Shown here: one piece after another, positions 37,574-45,767 of the stretch | Position numbering within the stretch: the first letter of the stretch is position 1 | Layout: each line of letters begins with the position of its first letter | Source of the DNA: Arthrobacter sp. CAN_C5 | GTDB lineage: Bacteria > Actinomycetota > Actinomycetes > Actinomycetales > Micrococcaceae | Direction of reading: 5' to 3' | DNA length: 64,000 bases | Assembly (NCBI RefSeq): GCF_017875735.1 | Contig: NZ_JAGGMZ010000001.1 | Coordinates: 2,976,001 to 3,040,000 of the forward strand | Translations under genes and position numbers: made by a program | The notes under the pieces: model-generated | Database searches by the model: none | What the model saw: the letters and a program-made list of their open reading frames with translations, nothing else | What the model was told of the DNA's origin: nothing

Positions 37574-38428
37574 CTAACCTTCTTCGCCTGGTGCCGCACC
37601 TTCGAATGCAGCGATGGGGGAGGATGCTTCCCTGTTGAAAAGAATCCGTACTTGGTCCCGCTGATCGGCGGGAATCGAAAAGACGAGGGTGGTCGCTGCG
37701 GATTCGCCCGCGTCGACGGTTGCCGGGAATTCGGTGGCACCGGATCCAGTCAGTTGAACCGCTGGCAGGCTGTCCGGGCCAAACTCGACGTTCACCACTG
37801 AGTTGGTCAGCGATACCGCCTCGCCGGTGGTGTTCTCCACGGTGATGACGAACCGCAGAGCCGGTCCGGCGATCTCGCCGATCCCGTAGGCTTCGGCGTC
37901 GATTGCCTCCATCGAGCTCACGGACGCTGTGATGCCCTTGGCGAAGGCGGACGGCTCGTCGAGGGTCACCGGCTCGGACACGGGCTGTTCGATGGCGGCG
38001 AGTTCCGCATCGGTGGTCGCGGCCTCCTCAGCCTCCTCAGCCTCCTCAGCCTCAGCGGACTCGATATCGGCTGGTGCTGCTGCATCGGTGGTCGCTGCTG
38101 CCTCGTCGGTCTCTGGCGCGGCCTCCTCGTCCCCGGCAGCTGGTTCGGTCGACGGGGCGTTGGCGGGTGTCGAAGCGTCCGGCTCCTCCGGTCCGGCGTC
38201 AGTCGGCGATGCAGTGCCCGCCGCTGGGACGGAGACGGTGGGGGTGGGGGTGCCTTCAGCACTGACGTCAGTGGCTGCCTGGCTGGACACCAAATAGCCG
38301 ATGCCCAGGGTGAGTGCCAGCCCACAGGCCAGCACCCCCGCCATAACCTTTCGTCCTGTGCTGTGGGGAGCTGTCTCCTCCGGTGTACCGGCGTCAATCG
38401 GATCATTCACTGCGCTTGGATCATTCAC
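37574..38428 (-). CDS. Membrane-anchored acidic protein with DUF4352-like C-terminal domain
   Basis: A 284-residue protein: a short cytoplasmic N-terminus, one transmembrane helix (VMAGVLACGLALTLGIGYLV, about residues 29-48), a long Pro/Ala/Glu/Asp-rich extracellular linker with an EEAEEAEEA stretch (about 60-145), and a beta-rich C-terminal domain (RFVITVENTTGEAVSLTN) like DUF4352 or telokin-like domains. GTG start overlaps the previous stop (GTGA). It sits between the CDP-alcohol transferase gene and the giant surface protein gene (2-bp gap) and may help display or assemble that protein; that is inferred from position only. Confidence 0.72.
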   Translation of the reverse strand: MNDPSAVNDPIDAGTPEETAPHSTGRKVMAGVLACGLALTLGIGYLVSSQAATDVSAEGTPTPTVSVPAAGTASPTDAGPEEPDASTPANAPSTEPAAGDEEAAPETDEAAATTDAAAPADIESAEAEEAEEAEEAATTDAELAAIEQPVSEPVTLDEPSAFAKGITASVSSMEAIDAEAYGIGEIAGPALRFVITVENTTGEAVSLTNSVVNVEFGPDSLPAVQLTGSGATEFPATVDAGESAATTLVFSIPADQRDQVRILFNREASSPIAAFEGAAPGEEG

Positions 38429-39255
38429 TGTGCTGCACTCCCGGAGACGTCGGCGTGGCGGGCCCTGCTGGGTGCGTCAGGGCGGTTCCGGGCCGTGGCA
38501 TCAAGCCTGCCCATGTCCCTAAACCATTTGACTGACGCCAGGACCAAGTGGCCGAGGTTGGCGACAAACACCACCGTGTAGAGGGCCATGAAGATTGACG
38601 GCGCCCCGAGCAGGACGAAGGTGAGGCACAAAAACCCGTAGTCGGTGGGAATCAGCAGCAGCGACTTGAGCCGGGATCCCGACCCTTTCGAGGGAACCGC
38701 CCCGGTTTTAAGGGTGTGGATTTCTTTCAGATGATCGTTGAGGATCATGGAGAAGAAGGCAACCGCTGCAACCACGCAGAAACCCAACGGAACCAGCAGC
38801 CAGAGCGGGCTGGACAGGTCAAAGCCGCGGTAGGCGCCGATCAGTACCGCCAGATGGATACTGGAAAGCTTCGCGCTGTCCACCACGTGGTCGAGCCATT
38901 CGCCGGAGAGCGATCCGCCGCCGCGCAAGCGAGCGACCTGTCCGTCCGCCGCGTCAAACGCGTACCCGACGGCCAGGCAAAGCCAGACAGCAATCCCGAG
39001 CCCCCAGGAGAGGTTCCCGAAGGCAATCATCCCGATTCCGGTGAAGGTGAATGCGGCGCTGATGACGCTGACGGCGTTGGGGGTCAGACCGGCACGGTGG
39101 CACGCGGCCGCAAGATACCTCCCGGCACGGCGGTTGATGTAGACCGAGTAGGGCGGGGCCCCGGGTGCGGCGACCTTCTGCGCGGCGGCCAGGGACAGCA
39201 CTGTCCGGCGATAGGTCCCGCCGGTGGAACGGCGTTCGGTGAGAGTCTGGCTCAT
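38425..39255 (-). CDS. CDP-alcohol phosphotransferase family membrane enzyme
   Basis: A 276-residue membrane enzyme with about six helices. The family signature DGxxARx8Gx3Dx3D is complete: DAADGQVARL, then GSLSGEWLDHVVDSAKL. Such enzymes transfer a phosphoalcohol from a CDP-linked donor to an alcohol acceptor (phosphatidylglycerolphosphate, phosphatidylinositol, or similar reactions). Next to a GCT-type cytidylyltransferase and a glycosyltransferase in the same operon, it is more likely to act in building an alcohol-phosphate-decorated polymer or glycolipid than in housekeeping phospholipid synthesis. The start at 39255 makes an ATGA overlap with the upstream transferase. Acceptor and donor are not known. 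Confidence 0.85.
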   Translation of the reverse strand: MSQTLTERRSTGGTYRRTVLSLAAAQKVAAPGAPPYSVYINRRAGRYLAAACHRAGLTPNAVSVISAAFTFTGIGMIAFGNLSWGLGIAVWLCLAVGYAFDAADGQVARLRGGGSLSGEWLDHVVDSAKLSSIHLAVLIGAYRGFDLSSPLWLLVPLGFCVVAAVAFFSMILNDHLKEIHTLKTGAVPSKGSGSRLKSLLLIPTDYGFLCLTFVLLGAPSIFMALYTVVFVANLGHLVLASVKWFRDMGRLDATARNRPDAPSRARHADVSGSAAQ

Positions 39256-40472
39256 GTCGTCACCACCTTGGGTGCCGTAACAATGCTCGTGGCGTCGGCT
39301 GTCCGGCGGCGTCCGCCGAGACGACGCGCCGGGGTCTTCGCCAGGGAGTAGCACAGCTTTTCGTAGCGTTCAGCGACGTCGTCCCAGTCGTACCGTTCGG
39401 CAGCGCGCCGTGCGAGCCGGCCACGCCGTTCGCAGTCAACGGGGTCGCGTTCGGCGGAGTGCACGAGGCGCATCACGTCGTCGCTGTCGGCGAAATAGCG
39501 GCCCGCCTCGCCCAGCACTTCCGAATTGAAGTCCACTTGGAATGCGTTGGTGGCCGCTCCTGCACCGATTGCGCGGAGCAGCGAGGGGTTGGTACCGCCC
39601 ACCGAGTGCCCGTGCCAGTACACCCGGGCGTTGGCGTACAGCTGGTCGAGGAGTTCCTGATCCCACACTCCCCCAAGAAACTGCACCCGCTGATCGGCAA
39701 GTGAGTGGACCTTCCGGATGTAGGTGTCCGCGTAGGGTGCGGTGCCCACCACCACGAGGGGCAGTTGGGCGGCACTCCTGCGGTAGCCATCAACAACCAG
39801 GTGGACGTGGTTTTCCGGCTCGAACCGCGCCACGACCAGGTGGTATTTGCCGGTCTCCAGGCCCAACTCCTGCACCTTGTCGCTGGCGGGGTTGTCAATC
39901 AACGGTGCCCCGTAGGCGATGTACTCGGTGGGTGCGTTGAACCGCTCACGGTAGTAGTCCTTAATGCCGATGGCGTCGGCGATCAACGCGTCGGACCATT
40001 TGACGGCGAGCGCTTCGACGGCGCGGTAGTAGCGTTTCCCCACCTTGCCCCATTTGGCACGCTTCCATTCCAGACCGTCCACGTGGGTGGCAACGGGAAT
40101 CCCGGCCGCGCGAATCACGGGCAGCCAGGGCGCGTTGGCCGCGTTAAACACGATCGCGACGTCGGTGCGGTGCCGAAACAAGTGGCCAACCGACAACCCG
40201 GTGTGGCTCAGGGTTTCCAGCGAACGCTTGCGCAGGGACGGAAGATGGACGAGCCGCATGCCGAGGTGCTCCCGCACGTCAGCGTCCGCTGGGGTCACCG
40301 GACGGCAGTAGACGGTCACTTCATGGCCCATCGCCGCAAGGCGGCTGCCGACCTCTTCGATGCAGGTTTCGAACCCGCCGTAACGTGCGGGTACCCCCCG
40401 GGTACCGACCAGCGCAATGCTGAGCGGTGTCATTCGCTGCGAGCCCAGCGGATTGTTCAGTGATTTCAACAT
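39252..40472 (-). CDS. Glycosyltransferase with DUF1972 N-domain (rhamnosyltransferase-like GT4)
   Basis: A 406-residue GT-B transferase beginning SIALVGTRGVPARYGGFETCIEEVGSRLAAMGHEVTVYCRP, the signature of the DUF1972/GT4 group that includes rhamnosyl- and galactosyltransferases of polymer clusters. The C-domain shows LVVARFEPENHVHLVVDGYRRS and later GGTNPSLLRAIGAGAATNAF. It probably adds the second sugar to the primed lipid carrier. The ATG at 40472 shares one base with the cytidylyltransferase stop (TAATG). Donor specificity cannot be fixed from sequence. Confidence 0.88.
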   Translation of the reverse strand: MLKSLNNPLGSQRMTPLSIALVGTRGVPARYGGFETCIEEVGSRLAAMGHEVTVYCRPVTPADADVREHLGMRLVHLPSLRKRSLETLSHTGLSVGHLFRHRTDVAIVFNAANAPWLPVIRAAGIPVATHVDGLEWKRAKWGKVGKRYYRAVEALAVKWSDALIADAIGIKDYYRERFNAPTEYIAYGAPLIDNPASDKVQELGLETGKYHLVVARFEPENHVHLVVDGYRRSAAQLPLVVVGTAPYADTYIRKVHSLADQRVQFLGGVWDQELLDQLYANARVYWHGHSVGGTNPSLLRAIGAGAATNAFQVDFNSEVLGEAGRYFADSDDVMRLVHSAERDPVDCERRGRLARRAAERYDWDDVAERYEKLCYSLAKTPARRLGGRRRTADATSIVTAPKVVTT

Positions 40473-40963
40473 TAGTTGGTCCCATTCAACAGTGGATATT
40501 CGTGGTGTTCACGGTTCAGGTTCTCCAGGGCCCTCCGTAGCGCGGTACTGGAGGTGTGGACGGTGTACGGAAAGTAGACGACCGAGACGTTCCGCACAGC
40601 GAACTCCTGTTCGAGCCGCCGAGCCCGCTCGGTTCCCCGCCAGTCGTCGCCCTTGAAGAAGATGTTGAACCTCAGCTGATCCCAGACGGCCATCTTGTCC
40701 GGTACGGTTTCGGCGCAGACCCGGTCGACCAGGCCAATGTTCTCGACAATCTCCATCCGCTCGGCCAAGGGGATCACAGGCCGGCGTCCCTTCGTGACCT
40801 CAAGGATGTCGTCGGAGACCACCCCCGCGATGAGGAAGTCACAGCGGGATTTCGCCTGCCGCAGGATGTTCAGGTGTCCCACATGAAACAGGTCGAAGGC
40901 TCCCGCCGCGTACCCGATGCGGATACCCTGCACCTGCTCGTTGCCTGTTGAGTCGTAGGTCAT
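40472..40963 (-). CDS. Cytidylyltransferase (glycerol-3-phosphate/alcohol-phosphate type)
   Basis: A 163-residue nucleotidyltransferase fold protein. IRIGYAAGAFDLFHVGHLNILRQAK carries the HVGH motif (HxGH), and KGDDWRGTERARRLE plus TVHTSSTALRRAL (the STxxR-type end motif) match TagD/GCT-type enzymes that make CDP-glycerol or a similar CDP-alcohol. I start it at 40963, where ATGA overlaps the sugar transferase stop and AGGAG is 8 bp upstream; the open frame extends further but without family sequence. It is a plausible source of donor for the CDP-alcohol transferase two genes downstream, though use by secreted polymer synthases elsewhere is possible. Confidence 0.85.
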   Translation of the reverse strand: MTYDSTGNEQVQGIRIGYAAGAFDLFHVGHLNILRQAKSRCDFLIAGVVSDDILEVTKGRRPVIPLAERMEIVENIGLVDRVCAETVPDKMAVWDQLRFNIFFKGDDWRGTERARRLEQEFAVRNVSVVYFPYTVHTSSTALRRALENLNREHHEYPLLNGTN

Positions 40964-42459
40964 CAGTACGCTCCTGTCGGTTTGACCAGTACTTTGAAGG
41001 TTCGCCACATGATCATCAGATCCCCGGTGACCGACCAGTTCTCGACGTAGTACAGGTCGAGGCGAACACTCTCGTCCCAGCCCAGATCCGACCGGCCGCT
41101 GATCTGCCAGAGACCTGTGAGACCTGGCTTGATGAACAACCGGCGGTGGGTATGTCCTGCATAACCAGAAACCTCGCTGGGAAGCGGCGGCCGGGGCCCG
41201 ACCAGCGCCATGTCACCGCGGAGGACGTTGAGGAGCTGCGGGAGTTCGTCAATGGAGTACTTGCGGATCCACCGGCCCACCCGGGTGACCCGGGGATCGT
41301 CACGCATCTTGAAGAGGACCCCGTTGCCCTCGTCGCATGCCTTGAGACCGGACAGGTCCGCCTCCGCGGTCGTGACCATCGACCTGAACTTGTACATCGG
41401 GAACTCGGCGGATCCCCGGCCAACACGGTGCTGCTTGAAAATCACCGGGCCCTTAGTGTCGCGCCTGATCAGCAGCGCCACGATGGCGAAGACGGGGGCC
41501 AATGCGATCAGGGCTGTAAGGGACACGACCACGTCCATCAACCGCTTCACGACGTGGCGTCCCCCAGCGAACTGTGGCATTTCGACGTGCATCAGGGGCA
41601 GGCCCTCAACCGGACGCATCTGGATCCGGGGGCCGGCAACATTGGTGAGCGTTGACGCCAGCACCAGTTCGGTTGCCGTGCGTTCCAGCCGCCAACCGAG
41701 TTCACGGATGTATTTGCTTCCCTTGTGGAGGTGGCCAGCGACGATCACTGCATCGGCCCCGGTGTCGGCGACCGACTTTTCCACCCTGCTCAGCCCGTAG
41801 ACCACCGGGATCTGCCGCTCGCCTGCCTGAATGACCTGCGACCGGTCCTTGCCTTCCAGGACGGTCCCGACGACGTCATACACCGCCCCGGTCTTCTTCG
41901 CCAGCTGGCCGACCACGTACTGGACGTCGTCGTGCCGTCCCACCACGATGACCTTGGACAGGAACAGTCCGAACTCCCGCTGGCGCATGAGCCAGTTCCG
42001 CCAGATCCACCGGCTCCCCAGCAGCCCGACCAGGCCAGCGGGGAGGGTGATAATCAGGAAGTTGCGGAAGTCGTGGGCACCAAACAGGACCACTGCGACT
42101 GCCATCCAGCTGAAAGTGGCGGCGCTCGCCTGAACGATCCGCTTGTATTCGGAGACACCCACACCGATCAGCCGCGGGTCACGGGTCCTGAACGTTGACA
42201 GCATGGCCAGCCACCCCCCGCAGACTGCAACGGCGAACGTCACTGTTTCGGTGGTGGCCGCACCGCTGACCATGCTGTTCAGGATCCAGTCTGTGCTGAT
42301 GATCACTGCCGTGAGGATGATCAGGGTGTCGGTGACCCGCAGGGACATCTGGTAGCGCTGACGCCAGGGAACTCCCGACACGGCTGCTGCGCGGACTCTG
42401 GGACGCCGCGTGAGCGCGGGGAACGGGAATCTTAGGGTCTGTTCCTGAGTCTGATACAT
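40963..42459 (-). CDS. Polyprenyl-phosphate sugar-1-phosphate transferase (priming enzyme)
   Basis: A 498-residue initiating transferase. Four or five hydrophobic helices in the first 160 residues, a Rossmann-like CoA-binding-type middle (VIVVGRHDDVQYVVGQL), and a C-terminal bacterial sugar transferase domain: KRLMDVVVSLTALIALAPVFAIVALLI, VIFKQHRVGRG, YKFRSM, and KYSIDELPQLLNVLRGDMALVGPRP with the conserved Asp-Glu. It transfers a sugar phosphate from a UDP-sugar to undecaprenyl phosphate at the cytoplasmic face, starting the repeat unit. It is the first gene of the eight-gene leftward operon. The ATG at 42459 is preferred; an open frame extends to 42576 into the RNA-like element at 42513-42572. 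Confidence 0.9.
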   Translation of the reverse strand: MYQTQEQTLRFPFPALTRRPRVRAAAVSGVPWRQRYQMSLRVTDTLIILTAVIISTDWILNSMVSGAATTETVTFAVAVCGGWLAMLSTFRTRDPRLIGVGVSEYKRIVQASAATFSWMAVAVVLFGAHDFRNFLIITLPAGLVGLLGSRWIWRNWLMRQREFGLFLSKVIVVGRHDDVQYVVGQLAKKTGAVYDVVGTVLEGKDRSQVIQAGERQIPVVYGLSRVEKSVADTGADAVIVAGHLHKGSKYIRELGWRLERTATELVLASTLTNVAGPRIQMRPVEGLPLMHVEMPQFAGGRHVVKRLMDVVVSLTALIALAPVFAIVALLIRRDTKGPVIFKQHRVGRGSAEFPMYKFRSMVTTAEADLSGLKACDEGNGVLFKMRDDPRVTRVGRWIRKYSIDELPQLLNVLRGDMALVGPRPPLPSEVSGYAGHTHRRLFIKPGLTGLWQISGRSDLGWDESVRLDLYYVENWSVTGDLMIMWRTFKVLVKPTGAY

Positions 42460-42512
42460 GTCACACAGCTGTCCGGCGGCCTGCGCTGAAACGCCGGCCG
42501 TCTTTCGTGAAA

Positions 42513-42572
42513 GGAGCCGACGACGGCTGGGGACGAGCCTTGGTCTCGGAAGGCTCCGACGTCGCCGGCTCC
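42513..42572 (-). ncRNA. Folded leader element E1 (YYGAGACY-loop motif) upstream of priming transferase
   Basis: On the minus strand a 13-bp outer stem (positions 42513-42525 with 42560-42572) is complete with one G-U pair. Inside is a hairpin GAGCCTT-CCGAGACC-AAGGCTC and a 3' junction strand GTCCCCAGC. The element starts about 54 bp upstream of the sugar transferase ATG, so it would be in that mRNA leader, followed by only TTT. Similar folds are at 48645-48717 and 54085-54141. It could be a regulatory leader or a terminator-like attenuator; no known Rfam family was recognised. Confidence 0.6.
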
Positions 42573-42770
42573 GCATGAGGAGGACGCATACCGAGGTGCT
42601 GGACAGGTACCATCCGGCATGCTCCCCGCTGCGTCCAGGACGGAATGACGTGGCCTAGCCCGGCCACTGTTCCGCCAGCTGGTAGTAGGTGGAAACGCGT
42701 AACTCCAGAAAACCGGCGGATTGCGCCGCAGGTTGAGTTGTTCAACATATCGAGACCCGCTTCATAAATG

Positions 42771-42798
42771 CCCAAGTACTGCAATTCCCAAGTACTGC
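42771..42798. promoter_or_regulatory. Direct repeat CCCAAGTACTGC, possible regulator site
   Basis: Two identical copies of CCCAAGTACTGC (42771-42782 and 42787-42798), separated by AATT, 16 bp apart. The 13-mer ATTCCCAAGTACT at the second copy is also present, inverted, at 48535-48547 upstream of the next LAL operon, and AAGTACTG recurs at 53940-53947. That makes it a candidate binding site; the protein is unknown. Confidence 0.45.
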
Positions 42799-42836
42799 CT
42801 TCGGGGGCAAGCCTATGAATCCGCCCGGAACCGGAC

Positions 42837-42879
42837 ACGAGTGGTAGCTACCTGACTTCCGGCAGGTAGCACTACTCGT
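42837..42879. promoter_or_regulatory. Long imperfect palindrome containing GTAG/CTAC half-sites
   Basis: Left arm ACGAGTGGTAGCTACCTG (42837-42854) and right arm CAGGTAGCACTACTCGT (42863-42879) pair over 17 positions with one bulge and one mismatch, with an 8-bp spacer. It holds GTAGCTAC and GTAGCACTAC, related to GTAGTGGCTAC (48807-48817) and GTAGCGACTAC (53981-53992). It lies 380-420 bp upstream of the priming transferase start, downstream of LAL1. Confidence 0.5.
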
Positions 42880-43007
42880 GCTGGCACCCCCGCCGCGGGT
42901 AGTACTCGCTGGATGACCGCCGGCTACGCGCGAGTCCCGCGGCGGTCCGGGTGCGGGCAATGGACCCGAGGCTGTCGGTACCTGGTCCGCTGGCCGCCTT
43001 GGGCTCG

Positions 43008-43044
43008 CGGACACGCAGGACCCGAGCCGGACGCGCAGGATCCG
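43008..43044. repeat. Direct repeat CGGACxCGCAGGAyCCG
   Basis: CGGACACGCAGGACCCG at 43008-43024 is followed by CGGACGCGCAGGATCCG at 43028-43044, with two differences and a 20-bp offset. It sits 30-70 bp beyond the stop of LAL1 within an otherwise gene-free 617-bp region. Function unknown. Confidence 0.6.
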
Positions 43045-43076
43045 CTGGCGGTCTGGCGGGTGCTACCTAAGTCAAT

Positions 43077-45767
43077 TTAGGACGGGTTGAGATCCTGCAG
43101 GTCCTCGCGGCGGCTGATGCCGAGCTTCGCGAAAATCCGGTACAGGTGCCCTTCCACGGTGCGTACCGACACTCCGTGCTGTTCGGCAATGTCGCGGTTG
43201 GAGTGGCCGCGGGAAGCAAGGGTGACGATATCCTGTTCCCGTTGGGTCAGCTTGGTGGCTGACTGGGCCTCCGAGAATTGGTGCCCGTGCAGTCCCTCCA
43301 GCTTGTCCACCACAGCGTTCAGTGTGGGTTGCAATGCACGGGAGCGCTGGGTCTGGCCCTGCGCGGACAATAGGTTGATGGCCGTACCCAGGCATTCGGC
43401 GGCAATCAGGAAGTAGTCGGCGTCCCGGGCTTGCTGGGCGGCAACTTCCAGCGCAGTGGGGTCCTTGGCCAGCATCCCGGCGGCCATCGCGTTGACCATC
43501 GCTCCATCGGCCCCCTCGAAGGTGGCGGTGATTCGCTGCAGGGCGGTGAGCGAGGCGGAGTCGCCCAGGCGGACCGCCAGTTCGAATGCTGACGCGGCGA
43601 GGGTTGCCATGCCAGTGGACTCGGCGTCCTCGGCGATCCGTCGGAGTTCTGTGATCGCCGCCGAGGCGCCCACCAGGTGCGCGTTCGCTCCCACGGCGTG
43701 AATTTTTCCCTGCAGCCGGGCCTGAAGCGACCCATAGGCGGGAAGGGCTGCGAACTCGTTCGAGTAGCGCTGGGCGCCCGCTGTGTCCCCCGCCATGGCG
43801 CAGGCGTAGGCCGCCATCCCGGTGGACATGGTCAGCAGTTGGGCGATGTCTGATTCACGGAATCCTTCGACAGCAAGCATCAGGCGTTTCCGTGCGGTCC
43901 GCATCCGACCCTGACGCAGCGCAATGATGCCTTCGAAGTACTCAAGAATTCCGCCGAAGTACACCATTCCGCCGTCGGCGGCCTGCGAGTACGCGGCCAG
44001 GAGCGAGCCGATCGCCTTCCACTGCCCGCCGCGGATCAGTGACATCCCGTGCCGGGTGATTACGAACTCCTGATGGCGCAGGAAGCGGTGCCCGCTCGCC
44101 GCGATGATCTCGAGCGCCTCGGTGGTGGCGGCTGCACCTGCCAGCGGCCGGCCCGTCGACCCGAGTGCCTCACCGAGCAGGGCCAGGGCAGCCAGACGGG
44201 TTTCCTCGGTGCCCTCTGGGTTGTCTCTGATGGCGACCAGATGGGTTTCCGACTCGAGGTAATGCCCCTCCAGGTTGAGCACGAAACAGGACAGGATCTG
44301 GCTCCCCATCCGGGAGAGCCTGATGGAGCGGCTGGACGATCCGTTCCGTTGCTGTTCGATGCGGTCCACCGTCTGCTCCCAACGGTGGACGTCCTCCCGA
44401 ATCTCCTGGGAATTCCCTCCTCCCCTCATTCGCAGGTCGATCGACAGGAGGGTAGCCTCCTTGGCGATCCGCAGGCTCCCGCAGTTGATGAGGGCCTCGT
44501 CAACCAGTTCGCGTGCGTAGGCGAAGTCGCCGCGCGTCATCCGCGCGTGCGCAATTTCCACCAGGGCACGCGACTTCAACTCGGGTGCCTGGACCACCCG
44601 CGCCGCACGGAGCGCGAAGGTGGGGTCGTAGAGCCGGTTTGCCACGATTGCGGCCTTCAGCAATGTGGCGTCGTCAAGCACGGCCCCGCAGTCGAGTCCC
44701 CAGGACACCCAGCGGAGGAACCCTTCGATCGAATCGGCCTGGTCCTCGATCAGTTTGAGGAGACGCCGGCGGATGGCATTGCTCCGACCAATCGGCACCT
44801 GCGCACGGATAGCCTCCCCGTACAGCGGGTGGGCGAGCGCCACCCGCGGGTCGGGGCCGGGGGTAAGGGAGAGGAGCTGGTCATCGACCAGGGTATCGAC
44901 GGCGAGGGGGTCGCAGGTTTCGCGAAGGACGCTCAGTGCTACTGGCTCGGCGAGCGCGACGGTCTCCAGCACCTCGAGCTCTGCCGTCGAGCGGCCCCGG
45001 AGCTGTCCCTGGATCAGGTCCGTGAGCCGCAGGTCGATCCCGGGCCGTTCACCGGAAAGGCACCATACTCCGTTCCGCTGCACCAGGTACTTGGACCGCG
45101 CATCGGGGTGGAGCAGGGCCAGGAGAAACATCGGGTTGCCTTCGGAGGCCTTGCTGAGGACGGCGCTCACGCTGGAGAGGATCTCATCGCCCAGCTCCCT
45201 GACACATAGTTCGTGGATCTGCTGCCGGTTCAGCGGATTGAGATCGTACCGGTACAGCATACCGTCGTGGGACAGCGCCAGGAACTCCGAGGGTGGGCCG
45301 GGGTTGGGCCGGGCGAGCACCAAGGCCCGGGCGCGTCGGGTGGCGATGAGCTGTGCGAGGAGGACACTGGTGCTGTCGTCGAGGTCGTGGGCGTCGTCCA
45401 CGATAAACAGGGGAACCGTGCCGCCTGTGCCCTGTTGCCCCAGGTGCCGGGTCAAAGCGCGGTAGATGGCGATGGGCGATCCGGCGTCGGCCACCGACAG
45501 TTCTCTCAGATAGGGAGCGAGCGCGCCGAACGGCACCTTTTTCAGCGAAGGCTGGGCACCGATATGCACCACCGTGACGTCCCCGCCCAGTCCATCGGCA
45601 ACCGTCCGGGCCAGCGCAGTCTTACCCAGCCCGGGATCACCCACCACGATGGCGCCGAACAGGTGGGGCTCCGACAGTTTCGACAGGATGTCCCTGACCA
45701 GGAGCTGCCTGCCGACCAAATTGGTGGAGGGCGGAGTAACGCCAACCACGGGTTCAGGACTATTCAA
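43077..45767 (-). CDS. LuxR-family LAL regulator 1 (ATP-binding)
   Basis: An 896-residue LAL protein: an N-terminal AAA-type ATPase module with Walker A GDPGLGKTALARTV (about residues 42-55) and Walker B LFIVDDAHDLDD (about 120), a long alpha-helical TPR-like middle, and a C-terminal LuxR HTH, LTQREQDIVTLASRGHSNRDIAEQHG then TVEGHLYRIFAKLGIS. Such proteins use nucleotide and small-ligand or protein sensing to control transcription (MalT-like). The TTG at 45767 overlaps the LAL2 stop by 8 bp, so LAL2 and LAL1 form one operon. No ligand can be predicted. Confidence 0.87.
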   Translation of the reverse strand: MNSPEPVVGVTPPSTNLVGRQLLVRDILSKLSEPHLFGAIVVGDPGLGKTALARTVADGLGGDVTVVHIGAQPSLKKVPFGALAPYLRELSVADAGSPIAIYRALTRHLGQQGTGGTVPLFIVDDAHDLDDSTSVLLAQLIATRRARALVLARPNPGPPSEFLALSHDGMLYRYDLNPLNRQQIHELCVRELGDEILSSVSAVLSKASEGNPMFLLALLHPDARSKYLVQRNGVWCLSGERPGIDLRLTDLIQGQLRGRSTAELEVLETVALAEPVALSVLRETCDPLAVDTLVDDQLLSLTPGPDPRVALAHPLYGEAIRAQVPIGRSNAIRRRLLKLIEDQADSIEGFLRWVSWGLDCGAVLDDATLLKAAIVANRLYDPTFALRAARVVQAPELKSRALVEIAHARMTRGDFAYARELVDEALINCGSLRIAKEATLLSIDLRMRGGGNSQEIREDVHRWEQTVDRIEQQRNGSSSRSIRLSRMGSQILSCFVLNLEGHYLESETHLVAIRDNPEGTEETRLAALALLGEALGSTGRPLAGAAATTEALEIIAASGHRFLRHQEFVITRHGMSLIRGGQWKAIGSLLAAYSQAADGGMVYFGGILEYFEGIIALRQGRMRTARKRLMLAVEGFRESDIAQLLTMSTGMAAYACAMAGDTAGAQRYSNEFAALPAYGSLQARLQGKIHAVGANAHLVGASAAITELRRIAEDAESTGMATLAASAFELAVRLGDSASLTALQRITATFEGADGAMVNAMAAGMLAKDPTALEVAAQQARDADYFLIAAECLGTAINLLSAQGQTQRSRALQPTLNAVVDKLEGLHGHQFSEAQSATKLTQREQDIVTLASRGHSNRDIAEQHGVSVRTVEGHLYRIFAKLGISRREDLQDLNPS

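Noticed and set aside
42460-42576. Upstream extension of the sugar transferase to 42576
   Set aside because: The extra residues are Arg/Pro-rich and fall in the folded element; the ATG at 42459 gives a normal N-terminus.
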